From NCBI GenBank assembly GCA_016781725.1, contig JADDPU010000565.1:1-8370 (forward strand): DNA of 8,370 nucleotides, written 5' to 3'. The stretch is from Rubrobacter sp. (lineage in GTDB: Bacteria; Actinomycetota; Rubrobacteria; Rubrobacterales; Rubrobacteraceae). Below the pieces are notes generated by a model. It worked only from the letters and a program-made list of their open reading frames with translations. It had not been told where the DNA came from and searched no databases. A program made the translations under genes and the position numbers. Below are positions 1 to 6,831 of the stretch, one piece after another. Each line of letters opens with the position of its first letter. Position 1 is the stretch's first letter.

Positions 1-88
1 CGGTAGGAGACCAAGTCCACCCGGCGAAGACCGCCGCTTCCAGACCACGGGCGGTAACCGATCCAGACCGCTCAACCCATGAGCAACA
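1..88. other. Non-coding left flank downstream of the integrase
   Basis: No convincing gene, tRNA or tRNA 3' end is visible here. The stretch has small structures only: ACCGCC (30-35) pairs with GGCGGT (50-55); CGGTAACCG (52-60) is a short palindrome; the word TCCAGACC occurs twice (39-46 and 62-69), within four copies of AGACC. Since integrases usually lie next to their attachment site, the element's end may be in or just left of this stretch. That is inference: no matching repeat was found on the right side of the element. Confidence 0.4.
70..84 (-). terminator. Weak hairpin just after the integrase stop
   Basis: GCTCA (70-74) and TGAGC (80-84) form a 5-bp stem with a 5-base loop, starting 4 bases past the integrase TGA. 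No T-run follows in the direction of transcription. It could end the regulator-integrase transcript, but the stem is short and this is a weak call. Confidence 0.2.
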
Positions 89-1426
89 TCAGTCGAGGAA
101 CAGCCCGGCGACAAGGTCAGCGGCCTCGTCGTGCAGCGTCGGCGAGACGTGGCTGTAGATGCCGAGGGTGATGGCGATGGTGGAGTGGCCAAGGCGTTCC
201 TGCACGACCCGCGGGTGGATTCCCTGCTCGAGAGCAAGAGTGGCCCAGGTGTGACGAAGGCCCTTCAGCGTGATCCGGGGAAGCCCGTAGCACCGCACAC
301 GACGGAGGAACACTTCGCTCACGGCGTTGGGCCGAAGCCACGAGCCGTCGGGCTGGTGGAAGACCAGGCCGAGGTCGTCGAAGTCGGCGCCGACGAGCAG
401 CCGCTCCTGCAGCATCCGGTGACGGTGGGCCCGGATGACCGCAACGGTCGCCGGATCGAGGGAGATCGGGCGCCGGCCGCGTGCCGTCTTGGGCTCGCCG
501 ACGGATACGACGTTGCCGGTCTGGATGATCGTCTGCACGATCCGGGCCCGGCCGGCGTCGAGGTCGACTTCGGACCAGCGCAGCCCGAGGGCCTCCCCTC
601 GACGCATGCCCGTCGTCGCGAGCAGGACCCAGAGTGCAAGGTTGCGATCATTGGCGTCCCTGGAGGCGTCGAGGAACTGTCGCAGGGTCGATGAGTCCCA
701 CGCGTGAACGCCGTCGGACTTCTGGCCGCCTCGAGGCGGGTCCGCGGCATCGGCAGGATTCCGGAGGAGCCGTCCCCAGCGCACGGCGTCCTTGAGGGCC
801 CGGTGGAGAATCGTGTGGATGTAGTTGACCGTCCGGCGGTCGAGACCCGACGTTGCCTCGTCGTCGCCAGGGCGCTCGGACTGTCGGCGGAGCAGTGAGG
901 CGAGCGTGTCCTTGGTGATGTGCGCCGCCTCCGGGAGGTCGGTTCGGAGCTGCTCGGCCGTCGCCTCGAGCGTCAGGCCCTGGCGCCGCAGCTCGATCGC
1001 TCGCATGACGACAATCGCCGAGTAGCCGGCGCCCTTCCTCGACGAGCTCCGCCGTCCTGAGGACAGCAACGTGGCGTAGAGGCCGTTGAGCACGCCGGCG
1101 TCGATCTTGGCCAGGCGGATCGAGCCGACGTGGTCGATCACGTGCAGGCGCATGTTCCTGGAGTACGAGTCGAATGTTGAAGGGCGCACCGTCGGTTCGA
1201 TCGCCTTGAGCCAGTCGGCAAGGTACGCGCCGAGCGTCTGTTGGGATGGCTCGACGTACTCACCCCGGTCGAGCTTCGACAGCAGGTTGACCCGAGCCCG
1301 CTCGGCCTCCCGTTTGGTCCGATAGCCGGAGTGCCACTTCTGCTGACGCCGCCCGGTGGCGTGATCCCGGTCGAGTTCGATCTTGACGAAGTAGCGGTCG
1401 CCCTTCTTCACCACGGAGCCGCGCAC
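89..1426 (-). CDS. int: Tyrosine site-specific recombinase (phage-type integrase)
   Basis: This 445-residue integrase would insert and excise the element by strand exchange through a covalent phosphotyrosine. Visible parts in order: an N-terminal arm-type DNA-binding region (about 1-60), a core-binding helical domain (about 63-220), and a catalytic domain (about 240-440). Catalytic candidates are R275 (in TGMRRGE), K313 (EPKTARGRR), R391 (KGLRHTWATL), H414 (RLGHS) and nucleophile Y424 (GIYSHVSP). The histidine of the usual HxxR box is K388 here. The core-binding domain carries about 65 extra residues (127-193) with an HTH-like pattern, which explains a length above the roughly 370-390 usual for this type. 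The start is GTG, preceded by GGGAGAGG with a 6-base spacer. It begins one base after the regulator's TGA, so the two are probably co-transcribed and translationally coupled. Confidence 0.95.
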   Translation of the reverse strand: MRGSVVKKGDRYFVKIELDRDHATGRRQQKWHSGYRTKREAERARVNLLSKLDRGEYVEPSQQTLGAYLADWLKAIEPTVRPSTFDSYSRNMRLHVIDHVGSIRLAKIDAGVLNGLYATLLSSGRRSSSRKGAGYSAIVVMRAIELRRQGLTLEATAEQLRTDLPEAAHITKDTLASLLRRQSERPGDDEATSGLDRRTVNYIHTILHRALKDAVRWGRLLRNPADAADPPRGGQKSDGVHAWDSSTLRQFLDASRDANDRNLALWVLLATTGMRRGEALGLRWSEVDLDAGRARIVQTIIQTGNVVSVGEPKTARGRRPISLDPATVAVIRAHRHRMLQERLLVGADFDDLGLVFHQPDGSWLRPNAVSEVFLRRVRCYGLPRITLKGLRHTWATLALEQGIHPRVVQERLGHSTIAITLGIYSHVSPTLHDEAADLVAGLFLD

Positions 1427-1427
1427 G

Positions 1428-2144
1428 TCAATCCTCTCCCGCTTCGCGGAGGAGCGAGGGATCGGCCTTCTCCCCTTCCTTGTGGGCCTTCATTTGCAGG
1501 TACGCCTTCGGTCCGATCTGAGTGATCTGGTTGGCGAACTCGGCGAGGAACTCAGCAACCTCATCGAGTCTGTCGCCGTAGTTCCGGGCGATCTCAACCA
1601 GGCGCTTCTTGCGCCAGGTCCGGTAGTGATCGTGCCAGTTCTGGGCGGCAGCCTCCTTGCCCCCGAAGACCGCGGCGGCGAGGTTGTCGACCTCCTCGGG
1701 GTTGCTGAGGTTCAGTTCGGTGAGGCGCTCGTCCACCTCGACAAGCTCGTGGTCTCGACCGAGCAGAGACACGTACAGCTCGGAGAGGGGACGCCGGGTG
1801 TCGGCCAGCTCACGGAGCCCGCTCTCGCGGGGCGGGATGAAGAAGTAGATGATGGGCACACCGAAGACGACCGAGAGCAGGTAGAGCTCGTGGGCGTCGA
1901 AACGCCGTCGCCGATCGCCGTCGAAGCCCCGCTCCATGGCCGAGATCGAGGCCTGGGGGAGGAGGTGGCCGGTGAGCCCTGCGAGCCGGTGGGCGACGTC
2001 CTGCTGCGTCATCCCCCGCCGTTCCCGTATTGCTCTGAGGTTGTAGGACACGACGGCGTTCACGTCCATCCCCGGGTCACCGCCATCGGCATCCGTCGGG
2101 CTCTCGTCCGGCTTGGCTGGCTTCCTGGGTCGACTTCTGACCAT
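1428..2144 (-). CDS. Xre/Cro-CI family HTH transcriptional regulator
   Basis: A 238-residue DNA-binding regulator. Residues 1-25 are charged and probably disordered. Residues 34-102 fit a Cro/CI helix-turn-helix: NLRAIRERRGMTQQDVAHRL, then QASISAMERG as the recognition-helix region, then a helix ending in FGVPIIYFFIPP. The C-terminal 130 residues are strongly helical and charged with no domain I recognise; they may mediate oligomerisation. The ATG start has GGAGG (2151-2155) 6 bases upstream. It is first in a leftward pair with the integrase and divergent from the excisionase-like gene, which is the usual place for a mobile-element switch regulator. Likely targets are the repeats in 2166-2225 (inference). 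The HTH call is firm; repressor versus activator cannot be told. Confidence 0.87.
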   Translation of the reverse strand: MVRSRPRKPAKPDESPTDADGGDPGMDVNAVVSYNLRAIRERRGMTQQDVAHRLAGLTGHLLPQASISAMERGFDGDRRRRFDAHELYLLSVVFGVPIIYFFIPPRESGLRELADTRRPLSELYVSLLGRDHELVEVDERLTELNLSNPEEVDNLAAAVFGGKEAAAQNWHDHYRTWRKKRLVEIARNYGDRLDEVAEFLAEFANQITQIGPKAYLQMKAHKEGEKADPSLLREAGED

Positions 2145-2165
2145 CGTTCGCCTCCACGCCTAGAA

Positions 2166-2225
2166 GTTGTGCTTGACAACACTACTCCATTCCTGCGCAC
2201 AATGCACACCATGGTGACGCACAAC
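2166..2225. promoter_or_regulatory. Candidate operator cluster in the divergent control region
   Basis: The word GTTGTGC (2166-2172) recurs as its complement GCACAAC (2219-2225), with a one-base variant GCACAAT at 2197-2203. GTTGT (2166-2170) and ACAAC (2176-2180) also form a 15-base dyad, and CACCATGGTG (2207-2216) is a perfect palindrome. Centres of the three heptamers lie about 31 and 22 bases apart, close to three and two helical turns, so bound proteins would face the same side. These are plausible binding sites for the adjacent Xre regulator or for the excisionase-like protein. Binding itself is inferred. Confidence 0.42.
2173..2203 (+). promoter_or_regulatory. Possible sigma-70-type promoter for the xis-relaxase unit
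   Basis: TTGACA (2173-2178) is a perfect -35 match. CACAAT (2198-2203) matches 4 of 6 bases of a -10 box, with a long 19-base spacer. It overlaps the candidate operators, so a regulator bound there would block it. The spacer and imperfect -10 make this tentative. Confidence 0.33.
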
Positions 2226-2240
2226 AGGCTGGCGTGAGCG

Positions 2241-2453
2241 GTGCTGGACGACCTTCCCCCGTTCCTGACCGTCGAGCAGGCCGCCAAGGTCCTTCAGCTG
2301 GGCCGGTCGAAGGGCTACGAGCTGACCGTCGAGTGGGAGCACACCGGCGGCAACAGCGGTCTGCCCTTCGTCTGGTTCGGCCATCAGAAACGCGTGCCCC
2401 GGGCCGCCCTCGAGCAGTTCATCGAGCGCACGCTCCATCCGCCGGCCGCCTGA
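2241..2453 (+). CDS. Small HTH protein, excisionase (Xis/AlpA-like) family
   Basis: A 70-residue protein of the MerR-like winged-helix type found in excisionases and AlpA-like regulators. LTVEQAAKVLQLGRSKGYEL (9-28) is the helix-turn-helix, and FGHQKRVPRAALEQFIERTL (46-65) is the typical wing plus final helix, where an Arg-Val-Pro motif precedes the last helix. It probably acts as a recombination directionality factor with the integrase and may also regulate transcription. The GTG at 2241 is the only good start: an in-frame TGA sits at 2235-2237, and the conserved fold begins six residues in. No strong ribosome-binding site precedes it, so initiation may be weak or coupled to upstream translation. 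It heads the rightward unit, 111 bp before the relaxase. Confidence 0.82.
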   Translation: MLDDLPPFLTVEQAAKVLQLGRSKGYELTVEWEHTGGNSGLPFVWFGHQKRVPRAALEQFIERTLHPPAA

Positions 2454-2496
2454 TTCACCGCCAGCTCAGTCCTTCTCGTCGCCGCGAGGCACCCCA

Positions 2497-2523
2497 GCTG
2501 ATCGGTCCTCCGGACAGATCAGC
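2497..2523. repeat. Near-perfect 12-bp inverted repeat upstream of the relaxase (candidate oriT element)
   Basis: Arms GCTGATCGGTCC (2497-2508) and GGACAGATCAGC (2512-2523) are complementary at 11 of 12 positions, with a 3-base loop TCC. The repeat ends 41 bases before the relaxase start. MOB_F relaxases recognise an inverted repeat next to their nick site, and oriT commonly lies beside the relaxase gene, so this is the best oriT candidate near it. No T-run follows, so a simple terminator for the small HTH gene is less likely. The alternative is a structured leader that affects relaxase expression. Confidence 0.42.
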
Positions 2524-2551
2524 AACGTCCACACCGATGCACCTTGGTGCC

Positions 2552-2557
2552 AGGAGG
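2552..2557 (+). promoter_or_regulatory. Ribosome binding site that fixes the relaxase start
   Basis: AGGAGG lies 7 bases before TTG at 2565. This favours that TTG over the in-frame TTG at 2544, which would place the site inside the coding sequence. The protein then begins MLTIAK, the usual opening of this relaxase family. Confidence 0.75.
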
Positions 2558-2564
2558 CCCCGCG

Positions 2565-4940
2565 TTGCTCACGATCGCCAAATGTCGAGACCTCGACTAC
2601 TACGAACGAGAGGTCATCGACGGCCGGGAGGAGTACCTCTCCGAGGATGGTGCCTCGCCTGGGCGTTGGGTCGGCAGCCTCGCCGGCCGAGACGGGCTCA
2701 CCGGCATCGCTGACCGCGACGGCCTTGCTGCCGCCTTCGACGGGCTTCACCCCGGCGGCTACAAGCTGACTGCCCACGAGACCTCGGTCGCCGGCTTCGA
2801 CCTCACCCTTTCGCCGTCGAAGTCCGTCTCGCTCATCTGGGCGCTCGGCGCCGACGGTGACGCTCGCCAGGTCGAGGAATCGCTGTATGCCGCTCGTGCG
2901 GAGGTCGAGCGCTACCTCGAAGCCAACGCCTGCTTCGTCCGCCGTGGCCACGCCGGCGCCCAAGTCGAGCCCGGTAGCGGGTTCATGGGGGCGGTCTTCC
3001 TCCACCGCACCAGCCGTCTGGGCGACCCCGGCATCCACCTCCACTGGACCGTCTTCAACGTTGCCGAGGGCCCCGACGGGAGACGCACTGCCCTCGATGC
3101 CCGTGCCCTCTATCGGGAGCGGTACACGGCGGAAGCGATCTTCCAGGCGACGCTTCGCAGGGAGTTGGTCACCCGGCTCGGCCTCGTCTTCGACGAGATG
3201 GACCGGCACGGAGTGGCTGAAGTGGTGGGCATCAGCGGTGACATGCGGCGAGCCTTCTCTCGCCGCCGGGTCGAGATCGTGGCCGAGATGGAACGACTGG
3301 GACTCCGTTCGGGTGACGGGGCGAGGATCGCTGCCCTCACCACGCGACGGGCGAAGCAAGCAGGCATCACCGAGGCGGAGCTGCGGGCCGAGTGGCGGCA
3401 ACGGGCGGGTGACCTTCGCTTCGATCTCTCGGCCGTCCCTCATGTACCGCGGGCACCGGAGCTTCGAGTCGGTGACGACGAGCTCGCGGCAGAGCTCACC
3501 GAACAGCACGCCACCTTCCAGCGACGAGACGCCGTACGGGCCGCGGCCCGAGCTGCTCGCCAAGGGGCCAGTCTCGATGAGATCCTCGTCCGGACCGACC
3601 ACTTCCTGGCCAGCGACCAGGCGATCCCGCTTGGTGACGATCGGTGGACGACTCCGGAGATCCTTCGTCTCGAACAGCGAGTCCTGGAGCTTGCCGCACG
3701 ACCGGCTGACGAGCGCCTGGCCGCAGATCGCAGTTGCGTTGCGGCAGCCATCTCCGCTCGACCATCCCTCAGCATCGAGCAACGCGCCATGGTCGAGACG
3801 CTGTGCCTCGACGGACGACCGCTCGCCGTCGTCATCGGCCGGGCGGGCGCAGGCAAGACGTTCACCCTGGACGCGGTGCGGGAGGGCTTCCAAGCCTCCG
3901 GGCACCGGGTCATAGGGATCTCCCTGGCCGCCCGAGCGGCCCGAGAGCTCGAGGCCGGCTCAGGCATCGCTTCTTCGACGGCGCATTCGCTCCATGCGGC
4001 AGTGGCGACGGGGCGCGTCCGACTTCGATCCGGGGACGTCCTCGTCGTCGACGAGGCCGGCATGGTCGGGACCCGACTCCTCGCAGCCTTCGTCGAGGAG
4101 GCGGCCACAGCGAAGGCCAAGATCGTCCTCGTCGGAGACCCAAAACAGCTACCGCCCGTCGAGGCCGGTGGCCTCTTTTCTGCCCTCGACCAGCGACTCG
4201 ACGTGATCGAGCTGACGGAGAACCGCCGCCAGCGAGACCCCGAGGAGCGGGCCATCACGGCGGCGCTGCGGGCCGGCCACAGCCGTGTCGCCCTCGAACG
4301 CCTCGACGAGCACGGCCACGTCACGATGGGCCGAAACAGCGACGCCCTCAGGGATCAGATGGTCGTCGACTGGTGGTCGCACCGGGAGAGCGGTCACGAC
4401 GTCGTCATGGGCGCCGTCCACCGCAGCGACGTACGGGACCTGAACGGCCGGGCCCACGCCGCTCTAGAAGCCGCCGGGCAGCTCGGCCCCCTTGTGGCGA
4501 TCGTCGAGGAGCAGCGGTACTGCGTCGGTGACCGCGTACTCGCCCTCAAGAACCGCTACGACCTCGGCATCCTCAACGGCGACCTGGGCCGCATCACCGG
4601 TGCCGATGGGCGGGGGGTCCACATCCACAGCGACAGCGGTCGCGAACTTGTCCTGCCGCTCGACTACCTCGCCGAGCACGTCCAGCACGGCTACGCCCGC
4701 ACCGTTCACAAGACCCAGGGGCTCACCTGCGAGGTCGCGCTGCTGCTCGGCGACGACACCCTCTACGCCGAGCTCGGCTACACGGGGCTGACCCGCGGCA
4801 GTCACGAGAACCACCTCTACGCCGTGGCCGTCGAGCCGAGCGATGCCGAAGGCCACGACCTCTCCCACGTGATCCGGGCTCTCGACACCAGCCGAGCCAA
4901 GACCGCCGCCGTCGACTACCTGGAGGAGATTGCTCGTTGA
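2565..4940 (+). CDS. MOB_F (TrwC/TraI-like) conjugative relaxase-helicase
   Basis: A 791-residue protein expected to nick oriT, stay bound to the 5' end, and unwind the strand. Numbering is from the TTG at 2565; an upstream in-frame TTG at 2544 would add 7 residues. The relaxase domain covers about 1-290. The Tyr pair Y12/Y13 (LDYYERE) supplies the likely nucleophile, with Y24 as a further Tyr. The metal-binding triad is H147, H158 and H160 (FLHR, then GIHLHW), with the same 11- and 2-residue spacing as H150/H161/H163 of TrwC. The RecD-like helicase covers about 400-760: Walker A GRAGAGKT (425-432), Walker B VVDEAGM (494-500), GDPKQLPPV (524-532), GYARTVHKTQG (709-719) and YTGLTRG (739-745). 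It is shorter than TrwC (966) or F TraI (1756) and lacks their long C-terminal region. Its stop overlaps the start of the coupling protein. The central region lacks any domain I can name. Confidence 0.95.
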   Translation: MLTIAKCRDLDYYEREVIDGREEYLSEDGASPGRWVGSLAGRDGLTGIADRDGLAAAFDGLHPGGYKLTAHETSVAGFDLTLSPSKSVSLIWALGADGDARQVEESLYAARAEVERYLEANACFVRRGHAGAQVEPGSGFMGAVFLHRTSRLGDPGIHLHWTVFNVAEGPDGRRTALDARALYRERYTAEAIFQATLRRELVTRLGLVFDEMDRHGVAEVVGISGDMRRAFSRRRVEIVAEMERLGLRSGDGARIAALTTRRAKQAGITEAELRAEWRQRAGDLRFDLSAVPHVPRAPELRVGDDELAAELTEQHATFQRRDAVRAAARAARQGASLDEILVRTDHFLASDQAIPLGDDRWTTPEILRLEQRVLELAARPADERLAADRSCVAAAISARPSLSIEQRAMVETLCLDGRPLAVVIGRAGAGKTFTLDAVREGFQASGHRVIGISLAARAARELEAGSGIASSTAHSLHAAVATGRVRLRSGDVLVVDEAGMVGTRLLAAFVEEAATAKAKIVLVGDPKQLPPVEAGGLFSALDQRLDVIELTENRRQRDPEERAITAALRAGHSRVALERLDEHGHVTMGRNSDALRDQMVVDWWSHRESGHDVVMGAVHRSDVRDLNGRAHAALEAAGQLGPLVAIVEEQRYCVGDRVLALKNRYDLGILNGDLGRITGADGRGVHIHSDSGRELVLPLDYLAEHVQHGYARTVHKTQGLTCEVALLLGDDTLYAELGYTGLTRGSHENHLYAVAVEPSDAEGHDLSHVIRALDTSRAKTAAVDYLEEIAR

Positions 4941-6688
4941 TGCGCACGCAACCACAGCCCACTCGTGGTGACGACGACGTCACCATCCCCGCCACCATCA
5001 TCGGCATTGCTTCCGGCGCCGGGCTCCTGCACTGGCTGGCGGCCAACCTCGCTGCCCTCTTGGGGCGGGGACGCCCTCTCGATGCCAACCCGATCGATGC
5101 AGTCGTCGCCCTTGTCGGGTTACCCGATCACGCCAGCGATCCGCGGCTGGCCTGGGAGGAACCGGCGCGATCGAATCTGCCGGGGCCCGTCGTCTACTGG
5201 TTCGCCGTCGCCGCCGTAGTGCTTGCCGCCATCGTCGTTGCTGGAGTGGTCGCCCGCTGGCTGGGCGAGCGTCGGCACGAGCCACCGGACAAGCGCCGTC
5301 GGCTCGGCACCGAGACGCAGGCGCGCCTGGCGACCACCGGCGACCTACGGCCGCTGTTGACACGGCGGCCCGTGCCCGGGCGCTTCGTGCTCGCTCGCTG
5401 GGGCCGACGGTGCCTGTCGACCGAGGGGGAGAACAACCGGCATCGCCGAGCTGTTCAGGGAGCCGTCGCCGTCTTCGGACCGTCCCAGTCCGGCAAGACG
5501 ACCGGGCTGATCGGCGGTGTCGCTGCGTGGGCTGGTCCGGCCATCGTTTCGTCGGTCAAGAGTGACCTGGTTCGAGCGACTGTCGACATCCGGTCAGGGC
5601 GCGGCGACGTCAAGGTCTTCGATCCGCTCGGTGTGACCGGCCGGACCTCGGCGACTTGGAGTCCGCTCCGGGGTGCGGCCGACCTCCCGCACGCGCTCGC
5701 GGCCGCCCAGATGCTGGCCCGAGCAGGCGGCGACGAGGGGTCCAACGATCGATTCTGGCGGGGCCAGGCCGAGCAGCTCATCGCCGCCATGCTCTGGACC
5801 GCCGCCAACACCGAGGGGCACACGATGCGCCACGTCGTCCGATGGGTCCTCGAGCTCGACCGTCCCCAGGATGGCGGAGGTGGCACCCTCGCTCCGCTTG
5901 TCCGCCTCCTCACCGATCATCCGGAACCGTCGACGGCTCTTGCGGCGCGACAGGTGCAGGGCTGGCTACACGGCCAGTGGAGCACGGACCCGAGGACCAC
6001 TTCGAGCGTCTACGCCACGGCTCGCAATGCTGTCTGGCCCTGGGCTGACCCGAAGATCGCTGCGACCGCCGACAGCTGCGACATCACCCTCGACTGGCTC
6101 CTCGGCGGTGCTAACACGCTCTACCTCTCCGCGCCACTGGGGGACGAGTCCCGCATCGGCATCGTGTTCGCCGTTCTTCTCCACGACCTCATCAGCCAGG
6201 CCTTCAATCGCTACAACCACTCCGGAGACCCGCTCGATCCGAGGCTCCTCGTCCTCCTCGACGAGGCGGCGAACACTCCCTTGCCCAAGCTGCCGCAGTG
6301 GGCCTCGACCGTCACCGGCGCCGGCATCCAGCTCGTCACCGTCTGGCAGTCCAAGGCCCAGCTCGATCAGATCTATGGCCGGGACGCGGAAACTGTCCTC
6401 ACCAACCATCGCTCGAAGCTCGTCTACCCCAGCAGCTTGAGCGACCTCTCGACAGTGCAGTACATCAGCGACCTGGTCGGCGACGAGCACGTCCGTAGCG
6501 ACCTCGACGAGCGAAGCGGCTGGACGGTCAACCCAGAACGCCCGTCGGGGCGCAGCCCGGGTACCGCCGTTCCCTTCCTCCCGGCAAGCACCCTCCGCCG
6601 AGCCCAAGTGGGCGACGCCTTGCTCATTCACGGCAGCCTTCCGCCCGCTTGGATACCGGCCAAAGGGCGTGCCACTGGAAGGGGTTGA
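4940..6688 (+). CDS. Type IV coupling protein (VirD4/TraD/TraG family ATPase)
   Basis: A 582-residue membrane ATPase that would link the relaxase-DNA complex to a secretion channel. Two hydrophobic segments lie near the N terminus (about 16-42 and 84-106), flanking a short external loop as in VirD4. The cytoplasmic motor follows: Walker A GPSQSGKTT (180-188), a helical domain (about 245-370) and Walker B LLVLLDEAAN (436-445). VTVWQSKAQLDQIYG (466-480) matches the family's conserved Gln-Ser motif after Walker B. The start is ATG at 4940, which shares its A with the relaxase TGA. A TTG at 4937 is also possible and sits at a better distance from GGAGGAG (4922-4928). Either way the genes are translationally coupled. 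The length is normal for a lean coupling protein, with no long C-terminal extension. No other secretion-system gene is visible nearby. Confidence 0.93.
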   Translation: MRTQPQPTRGDDDVTIPATIIGIASGAGLLHWLAANLAALLGRGRPLDANPIDAVVALVGLPDHASDPRLAWEEPARSNLPGPVVYWFAVAAVVLAAIVVAGVVARWLGERRHEPPDKRRRLGTETQARLATTGDLRPLLTRRPVPGRFVLARWGRRCLSTEGENNRHRRAVQGAVAVFGPSQSGKTTGLIGGVAAWAGPAIVSSVKSDLVRATVDIRSGRGDVKVFDPLGVTGRTSATWSPLRGAADLPHALAAAQMLARAGGDEGSNDRFWRGQAEQLIAAMLWTAANTEGHTMRHVVRWVLELDRPQDGGGGTLAPLVRLLTDHPEPSTALAARQVQGWLHGQWSTDPRTTSSVYATARNAVWPWADPKIAATADSCDITLDWLLGGANTLYLSAPLGDESRIGIVFAVLLHDLISQAFNRYNHSGDPLDPRLLVLLDEAANTPLPKLPQWASTVTGAGIQLVTVWQSKAQLDQIYGRDAETVLTNHRSKLVYPSSLSDLSTVQYISDLVGDEHVRSDLDERSGWTVNPERPSGRSPGTAVPFLPASTLRRAQVGDALLIHGSLPPAWIPAKGRATGRG

Positions 6689-6700
6689 GCCAGCGCGAGC

Positions 6701-6718
6701 CGTCCCAACGTAGGGACG
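6701..6718. repeat. Perfect 6-bp hairpin after the coupling-protein gene
   Basis: CGTCCC (6701-6706) and GGGACG (6713-6718) flank the 6-base loop AACGTA, starting 13 bases past the coupling-protein stop. It has no T-run. It is the first of four hairpins in this intergenic stretch. Confidence 0.5.
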
Positions 6719-6724
6719 AGTGTG

Positions 6725-6752
6725 GCTTCGCATGAACACCTTCGATGCAAGC
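6725..6752. repeat. 8-bp inverted repeat with one bulged base
   Basis: GCTT-C-GCAT (6725-6733, with C6729 bulged) pairs with ATGCAAGC (6745-6752) across an 11-base loop. A bulged stem is unusual for a terminator and could instead be a protein-recognition hairpin. Function is unknown. Confidence 0.35.
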
Positions 6753-6777
6753 TCTTGGGCCAGACGAGGCGCAACCA

Positions 6778-6801
6778 GGCCCCCGGCAACAGCCGGGGGC
6801 C
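6778..6801 (+). terminator. Strong GC hairpin, probable terminator of the relaxase-coupling protein unit
   Basis: GGCCCCCGGC (6778-6787) and GCCGGGGGCC (6792-6801) form a perfect 10-bp stem with the 4-base loop AACA. It lies about 90 bases past the coupling-protein stop between converging genes. There is no clean T-tract on either side, so it may act in both directions or with other factors; GC-rich hairpins without T-tracts are often proposed as terminators in actinobacteria. Confidence 0.55.
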
Positions 6802-6831
6802 CACCTCATTGTGTTGGCAGTGCCTTCGACA

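Noticed and set aside
1..88. tRNA 3' end serving as attachment site
   Set aside because: No T-arm, acceptor stem or CCA-like end could be recognised on either strand.
1482..2237. 251-codon plus-strand frame opposite the Xre regulator
   Set aside because: The regulator on the other strand has a clear HTH and a good ribosome-binding site; this frame shows no domain and looks like a codon-bias shadow.
2544..2564. Seven extra N-terminal residues for the relaxase from TTG at 2544
   Set aside because: It would put the AGGAGG ribosome site inside the gene; the TTG at 2565 gives correct spacing and the family's usual N terminus.
2466..3905. Long open frame (479 codons) on the minus strand opposite the relaxase
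   Set aside because: It lies antisense to a relaxase with every catalytic motif, has no recognisable domain, and long antisense frames are common in GC-rich DNA.
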